This document shows, one piece after another, positions 56,150 to 64,000 of a stretch of DNA of 64,000 nucleotides. The stretch spans positions 57,936,082 through 58,000,081 of the forward strand of contig OY744528.1 in the NCBI GenBank assembly GCA_963556195.1, given 5' to 3'. The stretch comes from Sepiola atlantica (Eukaryota > Mollusca > Cephalopoda > Sepiida > Sepiolidae). The position numbers were made by a program, and so were the translations under genes. The notes under the pieces were generated by a model that was given only the letters and a program-made list of their open reading frames with translations, searched no databases and was not told where the DNA came from. How positions within the stretch are numbered: position 1 is the stretch's first letter; the number at the start of each line of letters is the position of its first letter.

Positions 56150-56510
56150 ATTTTCAGTTGGCACACCAGTGTTTGCTCGGAATTACAGACCTGGCCGGCC
56201 AAACTGGGTACCAGGCATCATCCGCAAAATAAATGGACAATTTCTGTATGATGTTCAAGTCGGAAATCAATTCTGGGCACGGCACAAAAACCAGTTGCGT
56301 CTCAGATACTCTGTAGGCAACTTAGTGGACAACAGATCAACCATTCCATTTGATTTGTTAATGGACACATTTGAACTGCCATCTACACCACCTCTCATGC
56401 AGACAAATTCAGATGGGAATTATCAAAGACCTCCCAGGACTTGGCCAAAGCGCAGTCGCACTAGAGTAAAGCACCTCCAAGTTGACCCCAGGTGCGCTCG
56501 ATACAGTTAA
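56150..56510 (+). pseudogene. Gypsy pol C-terminus
   Basis: VFARNYRPGRPNWVPGIIRK and the SH3-like end DVQVGNQFWARHKNQLR are typical of chromodomain-free gypsy integrase tails. The frame runs to TAA at 56508. It is preceded by a shift from the integrase part. No LTR was recognised after it. Confidence 0.88.
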
Positions 56511-56790
56511 AGACTAAAACGGGGAGATGTTAGGAATAACTAAAGAAAAACGGAATTATGTCCCTTGGATCATTTAAGAGTTATCGCCCCTTATCGAGTG
56601 GCACGGAGTGAAAAGTAAACATTAACCACAGAGTCAGACTGGCATATTTACATCTCGCGTTACAGCGGCTAAATAACTCATTTCATTCTAATTACACTTT
56701 TAATAAATCTGTTAAACCTTTCTGTTGAAAAATCATCCATTTTGTTTTACGAGTTATTAATGATTATAACCTAAATTACATGGTTTATAA
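56511..56790. other. Downstream of pol: possible LTR start, not confirmed
   Basis: A purine-rich AACGGGGAGA at 56519 precedes TGTTAGGAATAAC, which could be a polypurine tract and LTR start. A matching 5' LTR was not found near 53.9 kb. Confidence 0.4.
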
Positions 56791-57164
56791 CAAAACCTTT
56801 CCATGTGAAAGATTGACCCTGAAAACAAGTAAAACTCCCATATTTATTCATTTATCATAAAAACTGACCGATTTAGTGCTTCACATGTAAATGGAAAATG
56901 ATTTGTAAACCAAAACAAGTCATATTCGAAATTTGAAACTTCTCCATGCTTGGATCTTGTCTAACTTTTAGTATATTGTAGACTAGCCCCAGCCTAACAT
57001 AAAACCACGGAAAATCAAAATGTTGCAATTTTTCTGTTGGACACAACCTTCATAAATACACATTGATGTTTTTTCATTTACTAGAATCGGGCTTGTATAC
57101 AAATTAAGATAAAGAATTTGCAATTCCTTCGACAGAAAAAAACCCTGTTTTTTCTTTCACCAGT

Positions 57165-57262
57165 GGTCTGTTTCAGAATTTTTTCGAAACTTTTCTGTTG
57201 TTGTAGTATTTGTTGCTGCAACTCTTGATGTTGATGTTGTTGTTGCTGCATACTACAAACAC
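57165..57262 (-). pseudogene. Gln-rich frame, possibly gypsy gag N-terminus
   Basis: The minus strand reads MQQQQHQHQELQQQILQQQK then SFEKILKQTTGE before the frame decays. Gln-rich coiled coils open the gag of several mollusc gypsy elements. It is too short to be certain and may be only a CAA/CAG repeat. Confidence 0.3.
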
Positions 57263-58190
57263 AACACTTTAGTCATTTCGACTAATTGTTCCATATTGAA
57301 AATACACAGGAGAACTCGACACAAACAAACAAACAAAAAAATTATTTAGAAAAAATAATAGCAGTGAGTACTATTATTAGTTACTAAAAAAATATTCTAT
57401 TGAACTTTTATCTTGTATAGTTCGTAATGTTAATGGTCCAAGTTCGCATTTGAGTCACGGTCAATCATACATTTTTAAAAAAATTGCACAATAGAAGTAT
57501 TCTTACTTTTTTGTAAAAAGGTTTTCCTCTTTGACAGGCCTTTTTTTAAAAGATGCCTTTTAGTTGTTCTGAAAAACAAAACAAAAAACAAATCCACAGT
57601 AATCCTTGTTCGTTAGCTCACATGTACGTCCGACGATAAACACCATTTGTTGGATGCTTTTTTTTCTTTTTTTGTACCTTATAGAGGCAAACCCTTCTTT
57701 GTAGTGTGGATTCGATTAGCGAACCACGTTTGCAGTTGATATCTTTAAATCAACGTCAGTCGGATTATTTCATTCACAATGTGAATTGCATGTATTTACT
57801 GAATGAAACAAATTCACGTGTGACTGAATATATTAAAAAAATTGGGTTCGTTTCGACCGGTAAGACATATTAATATGATAGCGTGTGTGTTATTTTGTGT
57901 GTCACGCTTACATCAAAAGCAACGACTTTCCGAATCTTTGTAGGCTACTCATGAATTGGAGGCACATTTAATTTAATCTAAAGCATTTACAAAGGTTTAG
58001 TCGTCGAAATATTACCTTCACTACAAATATTGTATATAAAGAAGTTTTGTAAATTGTTTAATGTATTGTTCATTTTTAAAAATAAATATACAAGTCAAAT
58101 CTTATCATATTTTATTCAAACATGTATAGGTTAGGAACAACATAATTAGTATTGAAAACATCATTTCGTGTAATTTACACAGGCCCCGCA
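57263..58190. other. No gene recognised
   Basis: AT-rich intergenic DNA, no exon-like block or inverted repeat seen. Confidence 0.5.

Positions 58191-58252
<62 letters not shown>
58190..58252. repeat. (AAT)n microsatellite
   Basis: About 20 AAT units. The poly-Asn frame here is an artefact. Confidence 0.98.
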
Positions 58253-58294
58253 CAATTATTATTATTTTACTCACAAGGACTTTTCACAAAAAAT

Positions 58295-58500
58295 CGTAAT
58301 CAATGATTGCTCACTGACAATAACCAGTGGTTTTCCCCTGGAGTCTGAGTAACAACAAGTCTTTTCAGATTTCTACTTCTTTCTATAACCTTTGTAAATC
58401 AGTGTGCGTTATCGCAACAACCATTTATCATTGATTTCTTGCTAGCAACGACCGTTGGCTTTCTCTGGAATTTGAGTGACAATAAACCTTCCTAAGGTTC
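58295..58500. repeat. Two direct copies of a ~75-bp repeat (third, inverted, at 59118-59178)
   Basis: GCTCACTGACAATAACCAGTGG...CTGGAGTCTGAGTAACAA at 58306 recurs loosely at 58420-58480 and, inverted, at 59125-59178 (TTGTTACTCAAATTCCAGGGAAACACCACTGAGC). The pair of opposite copies may be the ends of an 850-bp inverted-repeat element (58.3-59.2 kb). Confidence 0.55.
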
Positions 58501-59368
58501 CAGTACTATCGCACCCTTCTATTGGAGAAAATTGCTGGTGCTATCCCCCTCTTGGTCGTTCCATCAACCTTGACTCTTCTTGACTATGTTTACCAAAAGC
58601 TTATGCTAATTCACAACCCGAATAAAATTAGATTATAATTTTGAGCTGATTACGTGTAAATAGCCTCCACCAAATTTACAGTAAATAGAAATAAAAACAA
58701 ATTATCGTAGACTACACAGTGCGTTATTACTTTCGCATAAAAAATCAACCTAAAAAGATCACCTACTCCCGGAGCATATAGCGTTTTTAAGGAGAAGTAA
58801 CCAACTTTTCTTGTTTTTCTTGGCCACTTACGTAATTTCTTGAATATCAATTTCAGATTTGTGAGTCAGGAGGAGATAATATTTCTTTTTTGTGTCAAAA
58901 AATATTCAAACATCTGGTCCGCAAGTTGGGGCTCATTATTGCGTCTTTGTCCGCGAGTAGGTGATAATTGAACGGGTTCTAAAGTTATTCTCCATTCTAA
59001 AGGATTAACAAAAAACTTTAATTTCATTTACTTTTTTATTTGAAATAAATTGCATTTTCACAGTTAATTTTTAAACACATTCTCAGTCAAACCCTAGGGG
59101 TGGGGAATGCTGGAAATCTTAAAAGACTTGTTGTTACTCAAATTCCAGGGAAACACCACTGAGCTATCACTGATAACGTAATTTTTGCGAACACGTCCAA
59201 TACACTTACAAATAATATTTTATTGCGAGACAAAAATGCAACTACAAATACTCCAGAGCAACGCCGAGTCGCGACGACTACTATATATACACATATTAAT
59301 CTGGGTCGAAATTGATGAGAATTAGCCTTGTTGATAACTGTAAAAAGCAAAGGAATACTGAATGAAGA

Positions 59369-59400
59369 AGGGTTAGGGTAAGGGTTAGGGTTAGGGTTGA
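59369..59400 (+). repeat. Interstitial telomere-like (TTAGGG)n
   Basis: GGGTTAGGGTAAGGGTTAGG GTTAGGG: about five units with one insertion, plus strand G-rich. TTAGGG is the mollusc telomere repeat. Confidence 0.85.
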
Positions 59401-59409
59401 AAGATCTCA

Positions 59410-60727
59410 AATAAATAAATAGAGATAAGGAAGATAATTTATCGGTCGCGGAAATACTTAAACGAAATTTGATTTACTCAAATAAAGCACTTCCGTTTCG
59501 CTTGGTTAAGCCGTTATTATTGCCGTATTTGAGATGGTTGTAAGGAGGCCATTTTTATCGCTATTAAAAATCTTGACATAAAAATATGATTTGTTTTCTA
59601 AAAAGGGAAATACCAAGGGTGACACGCTAATATGAGAGAGCTAGTGTGCATATCTCATATACTGTATGTCTACTTTGATTGGACTGTTTTACGGCATATC
59701 GAACCTTTTCATTGCAGACACAGGCGTATATTGTAATGGAGCCACTGCATCACTTCTACTAATAAATTAGCACAATTGGTTCGCTACAGCTAAGATATTA
59801 CAGGATGTGCGAGAGAAATGTGATTTTCTTTTAATATTCATTAATTTCAGAACCATTTGAAATATTTGATAGCGATAAAGTGTTTCTATGTACTGTTGGT
59901 GGGTTTGAAAGCTGGAGACTACGAACGACTGAAAAGCGCCGGAATATTGGAAGAGAGTGATCTGCATCATGATGAATGGCGCCGGATTAAATATTCGAAA
60001 TCTTAGCTGCAGCTCATTGCTGCGGTAGCTGGAGAATTGTGACGGAGATATGGAATCAGTGGCTAGTAGGAAGAATTATAGCAGGCATTCTGACTGTGTC
60101 TGCACAACAAAATCCTAATCTTTATTAACGGAATAGATGTCATGAAACTAAAACCGCCTTTAAAACTGACCGCAACCGCTGCAACAAACAAAAGAGTGCT
60201 ATGCCCATTCTAGCAGAATTGTTGAGCAGAGTCTTTGTTCCCGCGAGATTTAGAAAATAACAGACAAGGTGTGAACAGATGTGATACTGGACTGCCCCCT
60301 GCCCCCCCCCCCCCGGGTCGAGAAAATGATTCACCAAGTCGCACAAAGGCAATCGGAAAATAGGATGAATAGTCAGTTGGAAAGTGTCCGAGGAGACAAA
60401 AGATCGGGACTAGGATTTCCAGGGATGACTAAAAATATTTAGGAGTGAGAGTTGTTTGTCGACAGCTTTTGCGACAGTCCGAGTTTTATGACGAGTTTCC
60501 GTTAGTTTACAGAGTTGACAGTTTACGGCAGTTTTGAGTTTAAGACGGTTGCCGTCACACACACTCAGAGTTTCAACTGACTTATACACTATGTATCTAA
60601 GTTTGTGTGTTTTCTTGTGAGTTGTGTTATTTTGTTTTTCTCAACTTGTAAACCAGTGCAATCGTCAGTGAAATAGACAACATTGCCAGGACGAGAACGT
60701 AAGATTAAGACGAGAAGTAAACTGCAG
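59410..60727. other. No gene recognised (1.3 kb)
   Basis: Frames at 59767-59970 and 60140-60352 (minus) have no motif. A C13 homopolymer lies at 60303. 60440-60640 has GT/AC-rich words. Confidence 0.5.
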
Positions 60728-60884
60728 TGTGGTGTAATCCAAATTACCTTCCTTTCCACTCGTTCATAGAGAAGGAACTCTTCTATGTTGGAAGATCACA
60801 ATATATAAAGAGATAACAATATTGTTAAGTGAACAGTAAGACACGTATTTTGTTCTTATTCTCGTCAACCCTCATAATATTATA
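60728..60884 (+). repeat. 5' LTR of the 60.7-kb gypsy element
   Basis: 157 bp, TGTGGTGTA...ATAATATTATA. It contains TATATAAAG (about 60803) as a possible TATA box. Very short for a gypsy LTR. Confidence 0.88.
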
Positions 60885-61147
60885 TGGTGTCAGAAATTTG
60901 GATCATTATTTCGAAGGATTGAAAGCGTTTTTTTAAAAGAAGATTTTCGTTGAGAAAGTCAAAAACAGATAAAAAAAAAACCCAAAAAACAAAAACAAAA
61001 AAAAACAAAAAAAAATTCGGACAACAGCCAACGCCCTTGCACTCATGCAACTTGAGGAAACAAAACAAGGAAAACCGTCAATAATTTTGAAAAAGAAAAT
61101 AGTTCTTAAAAAAAGAAAAGAAAAGTAAGTTTATTTTCTTCAACGAA

Positions 61148-61620
61148 ATGGCATCAGTAAAATGTTCTGCAAATATATCGTCCCCAGATAAAATGTCCTT
61201 ATCGGGAGATATTGCGAGCAATTGGCGAAACTTCAAGAGAAGTTTTAAAAATTATTCTGTTTCAAGTCGACTCTCAAATGAACTCGATACTAAGTATCAA
61301 ACTTCAGTATTTCTTGCAACTATTGGCGAGTCTTGTTATGATATTTATGAAGGGCTCCATTTTAACAATGATGAAGATAGGACAGATTTAATCGAAGTTA
61401 TAAAGAAATTCGAGCATATGAGCTTTATAAATTCCACCTCGGAAACAGGATCACAGTGAGAACATAGAGTTCTATATAGCTGTTCTGCGCCAACTTGCAA
61501 AAAAAAAAACTCCTGCAATTTTGGACAGCTAACAGACAGACTCATTAGAGACCAAGTTGTGGTGGGGTTAACGATGATTCAATGCGAGATACATTTTTAA
61601 CCGACGAAAGCTAACTCTCG
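61148..61620 (+). pseudogene. Gypsy gag
   Basis: From the ATG at 61148: PDKMSLSGDIASNWRNFKRS then TKYQTSVFLATIGESCYDIY, the N-terminal half of a gag common in molluscs. It ends early at 61459 by frameshift. YIAVLRQLAKKKT and a LRDQVV-like block follow in other frames to about 61600. Gag would form the particle and package RNA. Confidence 0.85.
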
Positions 61621-61634
61621 ACACGTGCCTACAG

Positions 61635-61905
61635 ATGGATAGAGCGCACGCATCATCAAGACTTCAAACCAAAACAATATCGTCGACCGTGAATACAACA
61701 AATCCACAATTAAACCGTGTTGCCAAACCTTTTAGAGATAAAAGGCAGAAAAAGAAGATGACGGAGAAACAGTGTATGCGGTGTGGAATGCATACATTTC
61801 ACAACAAAAAAGACTGCCCCGCCTCGCAAGCAAGATGTAGAAAGTGTTAAAAAATATGATACTATGCAACTGTCTGCAAAAATAAAACGAAAATTAGGGG
61901 AGTTG
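61635..61905 (+). pseudogene. Gypsy gag zinc-knuckle region
   Basis: CMRCGMHTFHNKKDC is a knuckle with CX2CX5HX4C spacing. The second begins CRKC but is destroyed: a TAA and a TGA fall inside it and its His is Tyr (YYATVC). KNKTKIRGVEEETHALSV, the usual approach to protease, follows. Confidence 0.8.
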
Positions 61906-61934
61906 AAGAAGAAACCCACGCTCTTAGTGTAATT

Positions 61935-62265
61935 ATATTTTTCTTTCTCCTGATTTCCTCGTGTCCGTACTCCTTATCGCAACAAAATGTTACCACGGTC
62001 TTGCTCTGCCAAATGATATCTCTCCGAACAGTCTTTCATCCAGCGCACACACCAACGTAGTCACCAACTCAAATCACCAACTAATAGTCGCCCACTTCCT
62101 TCAAAACATTCCCCTTTTATTGCCAGTGACATTCATACAAATGAGCATGCAAATGAGCAGTGAGCTCTTCTGCCAGTAATGGGAGGTCTTTGCTATAACT
62201 AGCCATTTCATTCAGGTTCTGTTTCTTTATGAATCCATTCCTGGCTGGGGTAAGTCATACTTAGC
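61935..62265 (+). other. Unidentified segment between gag and protease
   Basis: About 330 bp do not fit the gypsy protein order. A plus frame at 61961-62179 has no recognisable domain. This may be an insertion or a very diverged spacer. Confidence 0.45.
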
Positions 62266-62269
62266 TAAC

Positions 62270-62492
62270 CACACTTAGGAACTGTTGTATGTAATACAGT
62301 TAGTGAAGAAGAATGGCAAGCTACGGTAGAAGTCACCACTGAAGTCTGCAGCAAAGTCATCAAATTTAGATTAGATACCGGCGCAGATGTGACTATTGTG
62401 CCAGACCGGTTTTTTAGGAAGAATTCTTCTATCGTAAAACCGACAAGCAAAATAAAAGTATTAGGAAGAGTGGACGCCCTACTTAGTTAAAA
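62270..62492 (+). pseudogene. Gypsy aspartic protease
   Basis: VIKFRLDTGADVTIVPDRFF carries the retropepsin active site Asp-Thr-Gly. It is preceded by EEWQATVEV and followed by KIKVLGR. It ends at a stop at 62488. Retropepsin cleaves the polyprotein. Confidence 0.88.
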
Positions 62493-62945
62493 AAAACTTA
62501 GAAAACTTAGAAAAAAACTTTGCAACAACATTATACGTTGTGAAAGATTTAGTCGAACCATTATTGGGTGGACCAGCAATCAATGCTCTAAAAATATTGA
62601 GTAAAATCAATACGGTGAAAAGCGACGGTCACCAAATTAAAAAAGAATTCCTCAGTTTGTTCACTGGCCGAGGAAAGCTAGAGCATCTTTATAAGATTCA
62701 TTTGGATGAGACGGCTCAACCTTTTTCAATCGCTGCTCCTAGACGTTTACCACTTCCCATGAAGAAAAAAGTCCAGGAAGAGTTGAAGCGTTTGGAAAGA
62801 AGAAATTAACCGCCCAGTGAAGTCCCCAACAGACTGGTGTGCTCCCATCGTAGCAGTCCCGAAAAAGGATGGAAGAGTCAGACTTTGTGTCGACTTCTCA
62901 AAACTAAATGAAAGTGTAAAAAGGGAAAATTTTCCACATGGAACT
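62493..62945 (+). pseudogene. Gypsy reverse transcriptase, N-terminal part only
   Basis: DLVEPLLGGPAINALKILSK and HLDETAQPFSIAAPRRLPLP lead to KKKVQEELKRLE. After a one-base slip comes SPTDWCAPIVAVPKKDGRVR then LCVDFSKLNESVKRENF, which includes RT motif A. Sequence then jumps to integrase: motifs B-E with the catalytic Asp-Asp and all RNase H are deleted. Confidence 0.9.
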
Positions 62946-62949
62946 TGTT

Positions 62950-63407
62950 TGAACTGAAGGAACACCGATGTTTGGTAGCAGCTGGATAGAAATATCTCAT
63001 CAACAATTTCTGGCAGTATTGTGGATAATTGCAAGTCAATATTTGCTCGATATGGAATTCCTGAGATCGTTGTTTCCGATAATGGTTCCCAGTTTATATC
63101 CAAAGAGTTCTTGGATTTCTCAAAGAATTTTGGCGTTTTTCACCTCACAAGTAGCCCTTATTATCCTCAAGGAAACGGAGAATCAAAACGTGCGGTTCAG
63201 ACGATTAAGAACCTGTTCAAAAAATCAACTGATCCATATATCGCATTACTGAATTATCGCAGTACTCTACTCCAACATGGCCAGAGTTCTGCAGAACTTT
63301 TAATGAAAAGAAAACTCAGGACTCGCATTTCAGCACTGTCTCAACAAAGTGTAATCGGCCAACAAAATGTTGAAAAACTGAAAAATGCAGACTCAAACTC
63401 AAAATGA
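62950..63407 (+). pseudogene. Gypsy integrase catalytic core
   Basis: Starting near 62985 in mixed frames (WIEIS, STISGSIVDNCKSIFARYG), then VVSDNGSQFISKEFLDFSK with the second catalytic Asp and SSPYYPQGNGESKRAVQTIK with the Glu. The first Asp and the HHCC zinc site are not present. The frame runs to 63405. Confidence 0.9.
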
Positions 63408-63778
63408 AACAAAAAGTTTGGTTAAAGACACCCAAAACTAATCCAGCCAAAGTGGTGAAGACTTTATCACCAAGGTCAGTGCTGGTCAAGACTGAGTCAG
63501 GTCTACTTCGGCGAAACAGAAGCCATCTTCGCAATAGAAGTGAGCATACCAAGTTTACTCAAGTAGCTACACCCACTAAATTGTCGACGTTACCAATCAT
63601 ACCCAGAGATATTCCTGAGTATAGTGACTATGACAGTTCCGCAGAACAACTCACCGAACCAGAGACTCAGTTCATGGTGCACCGAGATGTTCCACCTGCC
63701 AACTGTGGAGGTCCCAGACCAGCAGTTTACACCAGGAGTGGTCAGAAAGTTCGACCACCAAAGAAACCCTCTTTATGA
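63404..63778 (+). CDS. Gypsy pol C-terminal segment
   Basis: MKQKVWLKTPKTNPAKVVKT then a basic LLRRNRSHLRNR and a Ser/Pro-rich, acidic tail (IPEYSDYDSSAEQLTEPE), closing with GGPRPAVYTRSGQKVRPPKK. This is the standard end of gypsy pol, homologous to the LLRRNRRHLQ of the 30.1-kb relic. It is open for 124 codons but is really a frameshifted continuation of integrase. The TGA is followed 14 bp later by the 3' LTR. Confidence 0.85.
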   Translation: MKQKVWLKTPKTNPAKVVKTLSPRSVLVKTESGLLRRNRSHLRNRSEHTKFTQVATPTKLSTLPIIPRDIPEYSDYDSSAEQLTEPETQFMVHRDVPPANCGGPRPAVYTRSGQKVRPPKKPSL

Positions 63779-63781
63779 ACT

Positions 63782-63791
63782 GAAAGGGGGA
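63782..63791 (+). promoter_or_regulatory. Polypurine tract of the gypsy element
   Basis: GAAAGGGGGA lies directly before the TGTGG start of the 3' LTR. It is the expected plus-strand primer site. Confidence 0.75.
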
Positions 63792-63964
63792 TGTGGTGTA
63801 CTCCAAATTACCTTCCGTTTCCACTCGTTCATAGAGAAGGAACTATCCTATGTTGGAAGATCACAATATATAAAGAGATAACAATATTGTTAGCTGAACA
63901 GTAAGACACATTAGTTCTCACTCTGTATTTTGTCCTTATTCTCGTCAACCCTCATAATATTACA
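63792..63964 (+). repeat. 3' LTR of the 60.7-kb gypsy element
   Basis: 173 bp, TGTGGTGTACTCC...AATATTACA. It matches the 5' LTR except for scattered substitutions and extra bases at about 63910-63925. Confidence 0.88.
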
Positions 63965-64000
63965 CACATCACACACAACGTTGGCGTTGGCGGCGATTGT

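Larger units (their letters stand above)
52324..57038. mobile_element. Composite unit bounded by ~245-bp inverted repeats
   Basis: 52324-52570 and 56792-57038 are inverted copies, about 80% alike, sharing GATTTGTAAACCAAAA, GGATCTTGTC and TTTCACATG words. They enclose 4.2 kb holding a PIN/Cys-rich pseudogene (minus) and a gypsy chimera (plus). The unit could be one DNA transposon whose own gene is the PIN/Cys-rich ORF and which later received the gypsy, or the two repeats could be independent insertions. The target duplication was not resolved. Confidence 0.6.
60728..63964 (+). mobile_element. Ty3/gypsy retrotransposon with both LTRs, internally deleted
   Basis: 5' LTR 60728-60884 and 3' LTR 63792-63964 share TGTGGTGTA..CCAAATTACC and TATAAAGAGATAACAATATT through to CTCATAATATTA. 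A candidate primer site TGGTGTCAGAAATTTGG follows the 5' LTR and a polypurine GAAAGGGGGA precedes the 3' LTR. Gag, protease, the start of RT, the integrase core and the pol C-terminus are in order. Most of RT and all of RNase H are missing. The LTRs differ by a 15-bp insertion near the 3' end and about 10 substitutions. No target duplication is visible. Confidence 0.93.

Noticed and set aside
58152..58352. Poly-Asn frame
   Set aside because: Produced by the (AAT)n repeat; no coding context.

Overview
The window reads as a eukaryotic, intron-bearing animal genome, most likely a lophotrochozoan mollusc and perhaps a cephalopod. The grounds are AT-rich DNA with very long (TA)n/(TATG)n microsatellites, small spliceosomal exons separated by multi-kilobase introns, and a transposon mix of Penelope-like, CR1/Jockey-like and RTE-like LINEs, Ty3/gypsy, Tc1, hAT and Helitron elements plus SINEs. 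The species is an inference. There are no bacterial genes, operons, CRISPR arrays or canonical tRNA genes.

Layout. 0-5 kb: a nearly intact Penelope-like ORF (RT plus GIY-YIG nuclease, minus strand), a dead Tc1 transposon inside a TA tract, a 430-bp palindrome of two Penelope tails that carry hammerhead-ribozyme-like cores, and a 5S-rRNA-derived element. 5-10 kb: a foldback element, a 162-bp tandem repeat and a broken full-length LINE, followed by a roughly 400-bp inverted-repeat element. 10-16.9 kb: mostly empty, with a tRNA-derived SINE relic, 29 identical copies of a 30-bp satellite, and a second SINE. 16.9-27 kb: the only convincing host gene, the last three coding exons (plus strand, all joined in phase 1). 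Its introns hold a gypsy relic, a LINE scrap and two hAT-type transposons, each bounded by a perfect 8-bp target-site duplication. 27-36 kb: gypsy and BEL/Pao relics, a 73-bp satellite whose copies alternate between two types, and more Penelope tails. 36-47 kb: processed pseudogenes of a TAF3-type PHD finger and of a ubiquitin C-terminal hydrolase, a Helitron, a run of nested foldback elements, a LINE split by an insertion, and a probable LTR. 49-50 kb: an RTE-like LINE end. 52.3-57 kb: a composite bounded by inverted repeats of about 245 bp. It contains a decayed PIN/XPG-like plus Cys-rich gene on the minus strand and a gypsy element on the plus strand, in which a mucin/hemocytin-type extracellular domain replaces the RT-RNase H-integrase core in frame with the protease. 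60.7-64 kb: a second gypsy element with both LTRs, internally deleted.

Almost all coding sequence belongs to selfish elements, most of them broken. The parts best worth follow-up are the protease-mucin chimera, the recurring hammerhead-like cores that sit just upstream of (TA)n tracts, the TIR-bounded PIN/Cys-rich gene, and the unnamed host gene.
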